From Acanthopleura granulata (lineage: Eukaryota > Mollusca > Polyplacophora > Chitonida > Chitonidae): DNA of 64,000 nucleotides. Position 1 is the first letter of the stretch. Every line of letters begins with the position of its first letter. Under the pieces are notes generated by a model that was given only the letters and a program-made list of their open reading frames with translations, was not told the origin of the DNA and searched no databases. Made by a program: the position numbers and the translations under genes. Location: the NCBI GenBank assembly GCA_016165875.1, contig JABBOT010000005.1, forward strand, positions 20,151,203-20,215,202, given 5' to 3'. Positions 36,318 to 47,478 of the stretch are shown here, in pieces.

Positions 36318-37323
36318 ATGTCTGGGTTTGGCCAGGATGATGGATTCTACCAGGGGAATTTCTATGAACAACAATCAACTGGCTATGACATGGGCCAAGG
36401 TGGACAGCAGTTCGGAGGTGAACAGTAAGTATTATCAAAATCATGTGCTTTCTAAATTAAATCTTAAATTGTCCTCTGAGGCAAAAACTTTAATATTACT
36501 GGCTTAAAGTCAGTTTGATGTGTTTTTGTTTTCTAAGTTTGATTGGTGCTTGATAATAATCTGATGGTGAAGAAGTTTTATACCCTCTACCTCTCTATCT
36601 TCTTGTGTTATGATATTACATTTATGTGTGTGGATCTGTCTTGAAATATATTTGTTCTCGCCTGTATTGAGTTCACCTTCGTTGTGAGTTAACCGGTCAT
36701 ATGTAGGAAGGCCTGCCAGTTTCCCACAAGCTCTGTCTGGGGTCCTCCCACCATAATGCTGGCCACTGTTGTATAAGTGAAATGTTATTGAGTATGGCAT
36801 AAATCACCAACCAAATAAATAAATAAATAAATAAATAAATGTCGATGCTCTGCTTTGTTGCAGACAGTTTGCTCAGTTTGACTATTCTCAAACTGCCCCT
36901 GGGTATGGGGACAGTGGGGCATATTACCCTGGTCAGGAGTCCTACATGGGCTCCATCCTCACACCTGATGCCTCACAGTACACACAGGGCCCAGGTTCGG
37001 AGAACTTTGATGATGAACCACCTCTGATGGAAGGTAGGAGGCCAGTCTCTGGATCCAGTACTGTGTGTCATTATTCTAAAAAAAAAAATTTCAGCTTCAG
37101 ACTATAATAATGTTTGTATATATTGTTGTAATCCCAGCAGTCTTCAAATTCTTACAATGGTTATCCAACTTATCCTCTTGAGCTCATCATGAGGTGTGTT
37201 TTGGGTTTGGGTTTTTTACATTTTTACTTGCATTAAGTCACTCTATTTTATCAGTACTGTGTTATCTGATGGATGAATTTATTTTCAGAACTGGGAATAA
37301 ATTTTGATCACATCATCCAAAAG
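36318..37323 (+). CDS. YIPF5: YIPF5 (Yip1 family, ER-Golgi traffic), N-terminal exons only
   Basis: Coding exons 36318-36424, 36864-37033 and 37289-37323 join in phase to 104 residues. The first exon has a 5' UTR from 36282, after the acceptor at 36281. The protein begins MSGFGQDDGFYQGNFYEQQ, has a Gln/Tyr/Gly-rich cytosolic region, and then the diagnostic block FDDEPPLMEELGINFDHIIQK, nearly identical to vertebrate YIPF5 just before the membrane domain. YIPF5 is a multi-pass protein of ER exit sites and early Golgi that works with YIF1 proteins and Rabs. The exons for the five-helix Yip1 domain (starting like TLTVLHPLK, with DLAGP) were not found in the remaining 26.6 kb of plus strand. Either the next intron is very long or the copy is truncated. 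The A at -3 favours the chosen ATG. Confidence 0.9.
36690..36840 (+). mobile_element. SINE family A, head-truncated copy in a YIPF5 intron
   Basis: Plus-strand orientation: AGGAAGGCCTGCCAGTTTCC, GGGGTCCTCCCACCATAATG, GCTGGCCACTGTTGTATAAG, AAATGTTATTGAGTATGGC and a tail of (AAAT)n ending at 36840. The tail ends about 24 bases before the acceptor of the second coding exon, so it contributes sequence close to the splice site. Confidence 0.8.
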
Positions 37324-37676
37324 GTAGGCCCTTTTCTTTGTTTTTATATTATAGTGGATGATTACTTTGGAATGTTTACCAAGAAATGAAGAAATATTTA
37401 AGGCGCTATTTTTCAAGGGAGATAACCACTGTCTTTGAGTGAATGAATTGTTATCTCCCCTTGGTACGTTAGCCTAAGATCGAGAATTGTTTTGCCCATA
37501 TAGCCAGCATAAATAAATGACAAAACCATCCACTTTCTCTACAGGAAAGTGATTTCAGTTGATTAGTTCATTGTAAATCCTGTATTTCAGATGAAGTTTG
37601 GGCTATAAAAATGCGCTTTCAGAAGTACATGAAGGGTTTAAAATGATACTTTGGTATTAGCACTGCATTGTTTTGA

Positions 37677-37915
37677 TTTTATTTATTTATTTATTTGATT
37701 GGTGTTTTACACCGTACTCAAAATTATTTCACATATACGACTGCAGCCAGCATGATGGTGGGAGGAAACTGGGCGGCGTCGGGTGGAAACCCACGACCAT
37801 CCACAGGTTGCTGGCAAACCTTCCCACGTATGGCTGGAGAGGAAGCCAACATGAGCTAGACTCGAACTCACAGTGACCGCATTGGTAGGAGGCTTCTGGG
37901 TCATTACGCCATTGT
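37677..37915 (-). mobile_element. SINE family A copy
   Basis: (TTTA)n, then TGATTGGTGTTTTACACCGT, GGTGGGAGGAAACTGG, CACGACCATCCACAGGTTGC, CTTCCCACGTATGGC and GACCGCATTGGTAGGAGGC. The head is cut at CATTACGCC. Confidence 0.85.
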
Positions 37916-40850
37916 TTTGATGAGAAATTTGTAATGATCAACTTCACAAAAGTAGCTCTCTGGTAGCCCTATAATGTGGGGGGAATCAAGTGGAGGAGTC
38001 AAGCAAAATATATCATTTGAAAGGAAAAAAAAAAGCTTTACGTGAAATACAGAATTGCGTTGGATATCACAAAAGCCAAGTGCCAAGTAATTTCAGAGAT
38101 GTTTTAACTTCTGGTGAGAAGTGTAATGAATTTGCCCCAGAGATATGTCCTTCTAAATTGTGTTTAGTTTAAGTTGCAAGCACTGTACATCACAATGTCA
38201 AATTAATTATCATTAAATTAGAATTCTTGTATTTTGTAAAAGTTGCCACGTATACCTTTTGCAGATATAAAACTGAGGTCCTTGCATGTTTTGAAATTGT
38301 GATCAACAACCATTGTTCATATTCATAATCATGCAACCATCACAGTGGCCTTTGCATGCCAATTTGGCCAAATAACTGTTTTTGAAGTTGCCTGGTCAGA
38401 GATCAAATCTAGCTCGTGTCAGTTTGTCTGAGGATGTAATCCAGTAAGGTTGTCAGGGTGTCAGTCAAAATATGCTGGTACTCCAATTTCCTCCACTCAT
38501 AAACCTGATGGCCTTCGTTGAAAAGAAAAATTCCAGAGCACAGCAAAAACTTAAACTAAATCGGTCACAGTATTTACGGTGTACCAAAAGGGCTTATAGT
38601 TTCAACGCTGATCCTACTGTACCCTAACATAAGGGAATGTGTCAAGTACTCAGTATGGTATGAGTTACCATTAAATTGAATTAATTTTTAGAAGAAATTC
38701 CATCAGAAGTCTCATGAAAAGTTTAGAGTAGGATGTGTTGTGGTTTCAGCTTGATGCATGAACCTGATGTTCATTGATGTGCATTGATCATTAAAGTTAT
38801 TTTGAGTCCTTTGTAAATGAAGTTAAAACGCATAATTAATAAATATATTAAATTAGGTCCTGTATCTGGCAATATAATTCAGGCTGATTTAGCACAGTTT
38901 TTGCAACTGTGCTAACTGGAATATATGATTGAACAGCGCTCTGCTGGACATTTTGTGCTGCAGCCAGTTGCTGTACAGCATGGTCCTTCACAGCTAGGTG
39001 AATCATTATCAGGAAGCCTGAATAATGTAGCTGCTCAGCGATTCTCATAAAGCCATAGTAATGCTTTACTGACATTCAAATTTTCAGTAATTGTATTATT
39101 CAGGCATAATAAGGTATCTGGCATTCGTCTGTGATCATTTTCTTACACCTTTCGGTACTTACTCACTCTCACTTCTTTCTACTTACTCTCCCTCAAACTC
39201 TTCAGCTGTACTTTATCACTTTATTCAAACATTTCATTGAACGCAATTACATTTTGATACATGTAGTTGACATTACTGCAAATTTTGTGATTTTTTGGAT
39301 GGTGGAGAGACGTTTCAGAGCACTACTTCTAAGTCATTTTTTGTATGGTTGCATAAAATACATTTCCATTTGCTTTTTTTTCTATATTTTTCTTTTTTAT
39401 TTTCATTTTTTTTTTTTTTTTTGAGTAGGGGCAGTAAGTTGATAATTTTGATGTCTCCTGGGTGCATATCGTAAATTGCAGACTGTAAAATTAGGCGTGA
39501 AATTGCATGTTTTTGTTTGTGTACATAGCGTGATGACAGGACCACACAGGCTCCACGTAGAGTTGCCGTGGCCCTTGGGGCTAGGGGACAAACTCTGCTT
39601 CCCCACTCATTTCCTCATCTCTCTAATCTACTCTCCAGCGTTCTCCTGCCTATCCCACACCCACATGCCCTACCTATGTTTATGTTGTCTGATGCCCATA
39701 ACCTTGACACTGCCACATGTACCACCCATATGGCCATGAGCTTGTCTCCATCTCTGAAGAGAAACTGAGCATCATCAACCCTTAGTGATTTATGTACACT
39801 ACAGTCCAGTTTATCTGGGGTGGAATTCTTCATTTGACAGACCCAGTAGTTTGTAGCTGCCTAAATGATGGGAATGAATGAATGATCAGGGTTCAACCTC
39901 ATATTGGCAGTATTTCAGCCATGTTGTGATGAGTGCATATTTTAACTTGGTAATAATTGACATTAGAATGAAAACATTCAAGTCAAAGAAAAATGATTCA
40001 TGAGGTAGGAGCATCAGGTACTATGGTTGTAAACTGGGTGGTAAGCTTCAGTTCATATGGTTTTCAAAACTGTTCTAGGGTCTTATAAAAATTTTGCATC
40101 ACCTCTTGGCAAAATACCTGGAGGTCTGGTCTTATTTTGGGACAAAACTTTGTTTAAACCTGGTACATTTGATTCATCTACAAAGGTTAAGTAGAACACT
40201 GATGTATATGGATGTAATGGTGATGGAAGAAACTTCATAAAGAAAAACGACCATAAGAATATAAACCTGGGGTTATCAGGCTACTTCTCTGGCTACGTTG
40301 GCATCTACAGGCTAACCGGCCTGACCCAAACCATCAGCCATGTTTTATGCGCCGGAATGATGTTATCGTTGATGTTTTTATACATTTGATATGCACTACT
40401 TTCATTGAGATCATCTGTTTACTGTTGGATGACACATGTCAGGCATATCAGATTATCAGAGGTGGATAGTTACATGTATATACCCAGTATGTGAAGCACA
40501 TTAAAGCTACAAGATGCACCGATTGCCTTCTTGTAGCAAAACATTGACTATTTGACAGAGAAATTCTTGTTGAAAAGTGTATTGAAGTCATATCTAGAGC
40601 TATTTTAGTTCTGGAAAACGTTTGGGCTCCCAAACTTTTCTGCACTATATCAAAAATAACAAGTGACTTAAACTAAAATATTACAATTTACCAATAAAAA
40701 AACTGCATACTTATTTCTGTCTTTCACAGGCTTAAAGGCTGTCAAGGAGCATCATTTTGATTGGCATTGTATAAAATTCCTCAGTGCCATCTTCAAAGGT
40801 TGAGATCAGGATCTTAAAATTTTTTTCCTGGATATGACCATGGAAATTGG
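37916..40850. other. non-coding stretch
   Basis: No coding exon recognised. A T-rich run lies at 39370-39421, and scattered old repeats cannot be excluded. Confidence 0.35.
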
Positions 40851-40937
40851 TAATACAAAATAATGTGAGAAAACCCAAGTGAAGAAAAAGGGAGAAATGT
40901 AAATTGAGGATAATGTGAAAAAAGCTGAAAAGCCGGT

Positions 40938-41215
40938 AAAGGATAATGTGAGAAAAGTTAATAAAGGATAATGTGAGAGAAGTTAATAAAGGATAATGTG
41001 AGAGATGTTATTAAAGGATAATGTGAGAGAAGTTAATAAAGGATAATGTGAGAGAAGTTATTAAAGGATAATGTGAGAGAAGTTAATAAAGGATATTGTG
41101 AGAGAGAGAAGTTAATAAAGATAATGTGAGAGAAGTTAATAAAGGATAATGTGAGAGAAGTTAATAAAGGATAATGTGAGAGAAGTTATTAAAGGATAGT
41201 GTGAGACAAGCTAAT
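40938..41215 (+). repeat. minisatellite, 25-bp unit, about 11 copies
   Basis: The unit starts GGATAATGTGAGAGAAGTTA and ends ATAAA or TTAAA. Most copies are 25 bases; one has an inserted GAGA (41100) and one lacks a G. The array is highly uniform, so it is recent or homogenised. Related single motifs (GGATAATGTGA) already occur from 40858. Confidence 0.9.
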
Positions 41216-41665
41216 GTACGTGCATCCATGAGTTGGCCTACGTGTACATGTATGAGAATAACAGTTGTGGCTAGTTGTGAGAAAAGCTGATCTGGGATGT
41301 TGTGAGAAAAGCTGATCAGGGATGTTGTAAGAAGAAGCTTCCAGTTCTAGGTAATATGAGAATAGCAGTTGTGGCTAGGTGTGAGAAAAGCTGATCTGGA
41401 ATGTTGTGAGAAGAAGCTTCCAGTCCTAGGTAATAGGAGAATAGTAGTTGTGGCTAGTTGTGAGAAAAGCTGATCTGGAATGTTGTGAGAAAAAGCTTCC
41501 AGCCTAGGTAATATGAGAATAGTAGTTGTGGCTAGTTGTGAGAAAAAGCTTCCAGCCTAGGTAATATGAGAAATGCCAACATAGGTTGATGTGACAAAAA
41601 GCCGTATTGGATAATGTGACAAAAATCGGGATAAGGTGAGAAACCAGTCAAGGATAAGGTGACAA
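41216..41665 (+). repeat. longer-unit tandem repeat with GTGAGAAAAGC motif
   Basis: Blocks of about 75-105 bases recur. They contain GTGAGAAAAGCTGATCTGG, AGAAGCTTCCAGT, CTAGGTAATATGAGAATAG and AGTTGTGGCTAG, at roughly 41255, 41345, 41440 and 41525. The GTGAGA core links this array to the neighbouring 25-bp array. Confidence 0.8.
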
Positions 41666-41673
41666 AACACAGT

Positions 41674-41946
41674 TTATATTTATTTATTTATTTGATTGGT
41701 GTTTTACGCCATACGCAAGAATATTTCACTTACTAGATGGTGGCCAGCATTTTGGTGCTAAGGAAGCGGGCAAAGCCTGGGGAAAACCCACGACCATCCG
41801 CAGGTTGCTGGCAGACTCGCCCACATATGGCCTGAAAGGAAGTCAGCATGAGCTGGAGTTCAACTCACGTTGACCGCACTGATGGGAGGCTTCTGGCTTT
41901 TTACGCTGCAGTAGCGCGCTAACAGACTGAGCCACCGAGGCTTCCT
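41674..41946 (-). mobile_element. SINE family A, full-length copy
   Basis: Full layout from the (TTTA)n end through TGATTGGTGTTTTACGCCAT, GACCATCCGCAGGTTGCTGG, GAGCTGGAGTTCAACTCACG and AGCGCGCTAACAGACTGAGC to CACCGAGGCTTCC. It adjoins the tandem arrays directly. Confidence 0.85.
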
Positions 41947-42334
41947 ACAGTTCATAAATATGTACATGTACAGTATAAAGGATGCAAGTATCAGTTACTG
42001 TTACATGTACATATCACCTGAACGGCATCACATTGAATCTGGCCAAACGACTTCACCTCACAGAACGTGCAAACTGAGCACAGCTGTGTATCCCTTTTGT
42101 GGCTTGGCTTTAATAGAAGTCTGGGTATTGACATGGCCAAATCCTCATGACCACATCTAATGTAATATTTATACATGATTTTAAATCAGTGCCTTGCATT
42201 TGGCAAACAGTAGTTCTAGTGCTTAAATCTTGTGAGGGATTTGATAAGCTGTTTCTAAGGATGGCCCTGTACAAGTGATTTTTGTATACCATTTCAGTTC
42301 ATGAAAAGATTGTGTAACGTGTCTTCTAGTAGAT

Positions 42335-42530
42335 ATTATTGTTAAGACGCTAGTCAATCATTGGTTGGAAACACAAGGCGCTGGTTCAATTCCAGCCCTT
42401 GAGGGGGAATTCCTCAACTCTTACGGTCAGTGTGGTCTTCGTGACAAGAAGTGGTTATAACGACCTTTGTACAGCTGCGATTCACCTTCAGCGCTCCAGT
42501 TTCCTTCATTGCCGAATAAAACTGTCGGAT
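42335..42530 (+). mobile_element. possible tRNA-derived SINE of another family
   Basis: A box-B-like GGCGCTGGTTCAATTCCAGC (42379-42398) follows a tRNA-like stretch. Body sequence follows (GGAATTCCTCAACTCTTACG, TTATAACGACCTTTGTACAG). Box A is weak and boundaries are uncertain. Confidence 0.4.
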
Positions 42531-42865
42531 TTCAGATGAGAGACATTCTTCTGTGTGTTATTAACATTAATCAAATAAATAAATGATACATAGCAAATTT
42601 CTCATAGTGTGACACCATTATGCATGTGCAACTCCAAAATAACAAAAAAATAAGAGAAAAACTTTTTTGGCCAGTGGGGTTCGCCGGCCCTCTACAAAGA
42701 GGAGGAAGTCTTGTAACTCCTGAAACAGCAGCGCCCTCTACCTTCTTGAATAACAATGCCAGCTGTGGTTATTCATCATCACTTGCTGTGTTATTGAAAT
42801 CTCTAGTATTGTTATTCAGCTGGGAAGAGGGTGCTACTACTTAATGAGTTGAATGACTTTCTTCC

Positions 42866-42982
42866 CTTTGTTGAGGCAACCTGCAGATGGACGTGGGTTT
42901 CCCCAAGCCTCCCACCACAATGCTGGCAAGTGAAATATTCTTGAGGACAGTGTGAAACACCAGTCTAATAAATAAATAAATC
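42866..42982 (+). mobile_element. SINE family A, 3' fragment
   Basis: CCTGCAGATGGACGTGGGTT, AAGCCTCCCACCACAATGC, AAGTGAAATATTCTTGAGGA, then a (AAAT)n tail. The head and first half are missing. Confidence 0.75.
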
Positions 42983-44979
42983 CCTTTGTTGAAGGCTAGA
43001 GAACCTCCTTAGATGGACGAGAGAACGGGGAAACCTTTAGAAGGTGTTTCAGGTAGACCTGTCGAAATTCAGCAGAAGTCTACAGAGTTATAGTATGATG
43101 TAGAGTCAGTGGAGATGAATGGAGGTTATGGGATATTGACTGTGCAGTGTGTAAAATAGCATGTTAAGGCCATCTGACGTTAAGATCAGCACACAAGATA
43201 GATCCGCAGGGATTTTAGTAACTGGATATTTCCTCAGAACTTGTCAGTTTCTGGTAAAGTTTTTGCTGGTCCCTGTGATGAATGGTGCAACATTATATTC
43301 AGGACTGGATGATCCACTCTCCCCGGTGAGCTTCTACAGATGTTAGTGCGAGGTCATACCTAGAGTCCCATCGCACATGTCTTGCAGCTGATATCTCTAG
43401 CCTAATCGGAAACAGTGGAAGCAGAACCAGAAGATTAGCTGTTTTACCGCCATCTGTTGGTGTACTGCATTAGCCTACTAACAGCCTCTCCTCTCCCCCC
43501 CTCCCCCCCCTTCTTCATCCTTCCCAGCTGGCACACACATACTTTCTGGTAAATGGCCTGCAAGAGAAACTGGATTAACACAGCTTTGTCATCTGGTGTC
43601 TGACACAGTGACCTCCCTTGTCCATCAACACACTTCACTCTCCCTTTCAGATGTGGCTATGGAATGCGGGTTCCTTATGGCCATCCTCTGCTGTGTCTGG
43701 CAAGACCAACACCTCTGCCTGGGGTAAAACAAGCATGCAACACCAAACCAGTGTTCCAGTTAATGAGGATACCAAATTTTCTTGTGGAGATTTCCAGTCT
43801 TTTAAAAACTCCCAGCTTTTCTGGTATAAGAATTTAGGATAAAGAAAACATAATGGTATTAAATAAAAATACAGACAGATTTACCTTTGAATATATTTTT
43901 TTTTATTTATAATTTTTTTTCTTATCATCAGGCATCGTGAAGTGTTTGCATTTTTTTCAATGTAGCATATTCGTAGACATAATGCACCTGGCTTCAGGAG
44001 ATGGTAGCTTCCTTTAGTTTTACTTTGAATCTGCATTAACGAGGTCATATGACAACACAACATTCAAAAATTGTCTGTTCATAAATAGATTATTGATGCA
44101 CAAATTATGATGCTCCTTCCAAATGAACGATGCCCTGAACATATAAATTTACATGGAAGTTTTTATGCAAATTATGATACATAAACATGTTCACAGTTTG
44201 CTGAATAGATGCAATCTGTATTATAATTACTGGGACAAGACAAGTGTAGAAAAATAGAGATTATGAATTGTAAAAACAAGCTTTGTGCACTGCCTTTGTA
44301 CGAGCATCAAATTTAGTCCACATATCTTGTATTTTTCTCTTTAAACCGGGCCAGGAAATTTTTAAAGGTGGGCATTGGTCCAACTCCCAGGTACACCCTA
44401 GACGTATCAATCAGCAAACTAAATGAGTCCTTTAAGTAAACAATGTTCAATTTGAATGAAATAAATATTCAAGGAAAACAATTTTGTGCATTTGTCTAGA
44501 TGTTACAAGTAGATTATGCCATGGCAGATTAAATGGAAAGAAAAACAAAAAGATAAAGGCAGTAAACAGGTTTGAGAAACCAAATTTTTAAATGATGCCA
44601 TACAAACACTTTTACTCAATCTTGAGCCCAGTTTAAAGTTTTCTGTCCCCTGATGAGAGTCGAGATCTAACAACACCTGTAACATTATACATATATACAC
44701 GGACAGCAAAACACAGAAACAACCATTCAAGCCTTAACAAAACAGTTACAACAGAAAGAAAACATCGTTATCATAGATAACCGCAACAAATTACCACATG
44801 CATTATGGATAACTTAAATATTTCCAGGGTAACGAGGTCACAAAGTATACACATTATGCACCGCGCTATACAATTGTAAGTTACAAAACATTGTTTCCAA
44901 CGATCTCAGTGGGTCTTCGATGTGGTAGATGTCTCTGAGATCATTGAAGATACGGTGTATCTGCAATTGGTCGTGCTCT
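42983..44979. other. non-coding stretch, possible LRR-Ig 3' UTR
   Basis: A C-rich run lies at 43490-43511. An acceptor-like CCCTTTCAG at 43642-43650 is followed by an open frame (MWLWNAGSLWPSSAVSG) with no recognisable family. A T-rich stretch at 43898-43920 includes TTTATT, a candidate minus-strand AATAAA. Confidence 0.3.
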
Positions 44980-45576
44980 GTACTGCTACTGCCGTCCTTT
45001 TGTGGTAAGACTTTACACTGCTGTACTGTGTGGAATTGTCATTAGTTTCACATAGCAGTAAACAAGGATTATCAATCACTGGTCACATCGCTGAGCTGTA
45101 AATGCTATCCGTCTGCAGTAAAACTAGGATCAGCTACACTGCTGTTCTGTAGCTGACATTTCATTGTAGTAAACAAGCAGTAACCAGTCACTTAGTCAGG
45201 CTCTGTATTTTTTCTACCACCCTTTTGCAATTAAACTAGCACCAGCCAAACCCCTACTTGTACAGTAACTGTCGAGACATGGCAATAAGCAAGCAATAAT
45301 CAATCGCTGGTCATCCTTTAGCAGTAAAACCAGCGCCAACCACATGGCCTCTTGTATGATGCACATACAAGGCAGTAAGCAAGCAGTAACCGATCACTGG
45401 TGTCACCCTTTTGCAGTAGAACTAGCACCAGCCACACTGCCACTTGTACAGTGCAACTGTCATAACCTGGCATAAGCAAGTAGTAATGGATGACTGGTCA
45501 AACTGCTATGGTGTAACTGTCAGTAAACTAGCAGTACGTCCTCACTTGATCATACTGCTGTACTGTAGCTGTCGTC
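44980..45576. repeat. degenerate tandem array downstream of, and reaching into, the LRR-Ig stop
   Basis: About five or six units of roughly 100-125 bases share AAGCAAGCAGTAA, CAATCACTGGTCA, TTTGCAGTAAAACTAGCACC, AGCCACACTGC and CTTGTACAGT. The last recognisable piece (CTGCTGTACTGTAGCTGTC, about 45557-45575) is the complement of the terminal codons of the LRR-Ig gene. The array forms the start of that gene's 3' UTR on the minus strand. Confidence 0.7.
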
Positions 45577-47478
45577 ACCCCGTAGTAACCGTATTGTCCC
45601 CACTGCAGAGTTCCTATTCCCAGGGGTGTTATTAGCTACTGGATCTCGGGACCCATAGGTGTAAAGTCTGGGGGGCTTTTTGGGCGGGGTTAAGCCAAGA
45701 CTGCCCATTGAGCAACTTTTCTGTGGCTGGAGGTGCCTGTGCTGAGGAGGGGTGGAGCAGTAAGACGGGGTGCGGGACGGGGCCCTGTTGTGCTGGGGCT
45801 GCAGTGGAATGGTGGTGAAGTCGGCTGTCTCATTCAGAGGGTCGACGTGATAGACCTGCCTCGGGGGTACGATATGGTACGGGGCCAGCAAAGGTGACAT
45901 GGTCTCTTTATAGGACCCCGTCACAGAGCCGGCCACAGAGCCATTGTAGCGTCTTTTGGGGATGCTGGCGTAAAGCATGGCCAAGTCCTCCGGGTCTGAG
46001 GGCTCGGATTTAAACGAGATGTACGTAGATGTGTTGAGACTGTTACGATACTGCACATTGCGGTCCCGTATGGAATCGTACAAGGGGTCTACAGTGTCCA
46101 TTTTGTTGCATTCCTTCATCATGTCTTCGTCGACCTCGTCAGGTTTTTCCCCATCTTGCAGCTGCCCGGTCTGTGGGCTGTCCGTCTTCATCTCGACCCC
46201 GTAATGCGGGGATGGGGAGCGGCGTCTGTAAATCAGCACACACACAATAACGGTCAAGGCCAAAGTGAACACCAAACTGCCCACCACAATGGCCGTTATG
46301 GTCACCAGGTTCAGCTTTGTCTCCACCACGGCCTGCTCTGCACGGTGCACGTCTTCGAGATTTACACCCTCTATAGTGATGTGAAAGGTCACATTCCGCG
46401 CCCCAGCAGGGTTGACTGCGTTGCAAGTGTACGACCCCATGTCCTTGACCTGGAAGTTGTAGACGTACAACGTGTTGCGCAGGTGAACTCCTCCTTCGTT
46501 GATGACTTTGTACTTGGTGGAGCCCTCAATCTCCAGCTGCTTCCCATTGAGATACCAAAACACCGTGGCCGGCGGGTCGGCACTTACCTCACAGGTCAAC
46601 TCAGCGTTGTCCGTCTCCTCAAGGTCAATCCTCCGACTAGGTGATAGAATGTGAACGGGGCACACGAAAAAGGAGTCCGGGACTTCAGAGAAGGCTTTCC
46701 CTTCCACGAGCCAAGGACTGTGGCAAATAGGACGCGCCAGGTCAAACTCCCAGTGAAGGGTGTTGTTCTCTGCCATTGTGATGAGCCAAAGTTTCAGCCA
46801 CCGCAGGGAGCAGTCGCAGTGCCAAGGGTTCTTGTGAAGCTTAATAGCTATGAACTCCTTGCTGAACGACTGGACCATCTGAGGATCGAGTTTACGCAGC
46901 AGGTTGTTCTGCAATTCCAACCACCGCAGAGAATTCAGACCCAGAAAGCCATTAGGAGCGATGGCGTGCAGTTTGTTGTTGGTCAGGTACAGATTCTTCA
47001 GTTGCCCGAGGTAACGGAAAGCGTCGTCTGGGATGTAACTGATTTCATTATAATTCAAAATGAGGTGCTGCAGTTTGGGAGTGTGTTTAAAGGCATCTGA
47101 AGGGAAATCCCTCAGCATGTTTTCACTAAGGTCGAGCCACATCAGCGCAGCACATCCTTGGAAAGCTTTGTCGTTGATGTTGGTTATAGAATTGTTTTGC
47201 ATCCACAGTTCCTCCATGAAGGTGAACTTGAAAAATGGGGTGCCTTTTAATTTTTTTAAGTTGTTATCCTCCAAGTGAAACATTCGGATTGAATGTGGCA
47301 GATCCCAGGGTACAAATTCTAGCCCCTTGTTCTTACAGTCAGCCACGAATATCCCACTGGTAATAGGGCAGGCATAGCCCCTCACTAAGGCCACAGTGGC
47401 ACACAAACACAGCACACAACTCCACAGGAAATCCAAGACATTCCCAGAATTCAGATTTACACAGCCCACTGCCATCAT
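45550..47478 (-). CDS. single-pass LRR-Ig receptor (Kekkon/LRRC24-like), intronless frame
   Basis: 642 codons without interruption. Signal peptide about 1-35. LRR N-cap cysteines at 37 and 48. About six leucine-rich repeats at 63-210 (e.g. LMWLDLSENMLRDFPSDAF). LRR C-cap at 217-273 (NPWHCDC, then C252 and C273). One Ig C2 domain at about 280-368 (C296, W308, YTC at 350-352). Membrane helix at about 389-416, then RRR. The 225-residue cytoplasmic tail has tyrosine motifs (DPLYDSI, AMLYASIP), a proline-rich PPKKPPR (598-604) and a class I PDZ ligand, STAV, at the C-terminus. This order matches the LRR-Ig cell-adhesion or neuronal receptor group (Drosophila Kekkon, vertebrate LRRC24/LRRC4 types); exact orthology is unclear. 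The second Met (A at -3, G at +4) has the better start context. CATCTAG just before the first ATG may be a splice acceptor, implying a 5' UTR exon. Confidence 0.9.
   Translation of the reverse strand: MMAVGCVNLNSGNVLDFLWSCVLCLCATVALVRGYACPITSGIFVADCKNKGLEFVPWDLPHSIRMFHLEDNNLKKLKGTPFFKFTFMEELWMQNNSITNINDKAFQGCAALMWLDLSENMLRDFPSDAFKHTPKLQHLILNYNEISYIPDDAFRYLGQLKNLYLTNNKLHAIAPNGFLGLNSLRWLELQNNLLRKLDPQMVQSFSKEFIAIKLHKNPWHCDCSLRWLKLWLITMAENNTLHWEFDLARPICHSPWLVEGKAFSEVPDSFFVCPVHILSPSRRIDLEETDNAELTCEVSADPPATVFWYLNGKQLEIEGSTKYKVINEGGVHLRNTLYVYNFQVKDMGSYTCNAVNPAGARNVTFHITIEGVNLEDVHRAEQAVVETKLNLVTITAIVVGSLVFTLALTVIVCVLIYRRRSPSPHYGVEMKTDSPQTGQLQDGEKPDEVDEDMMKECNKMDTVDPLYDSIRDRNVQYRNSLNTSTYISFKSEPSDPEDLAMLYASIPKRRYNGSVAGSVTGSYKETMSPLLAPYHIVPPRQVYHVDPLNETADFTTIPLQPQHNRAPSRTPSYCSTPPQHRHLQPQKSCSMGSLGLTPPKKPPRLYTYGSRDPVANNTPGNRNSAVGTIRLLRGDDSYSTAV

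Noticed and set aside
43651..43842. Possible exon after CCCTTTCAG (MWLWNAGSLWPSSAVSG)
   Set aside because: It does not match the expected next YIPF5 exon, and no partner exon was found.
46139..47278. Long open frames on both strands over the LRR-Ig gene (95, 162, 149 and 72 codons)
   Set aside because: They are shadows of the GC-richer 642-codon coding frame, and their peptides have no domain features.
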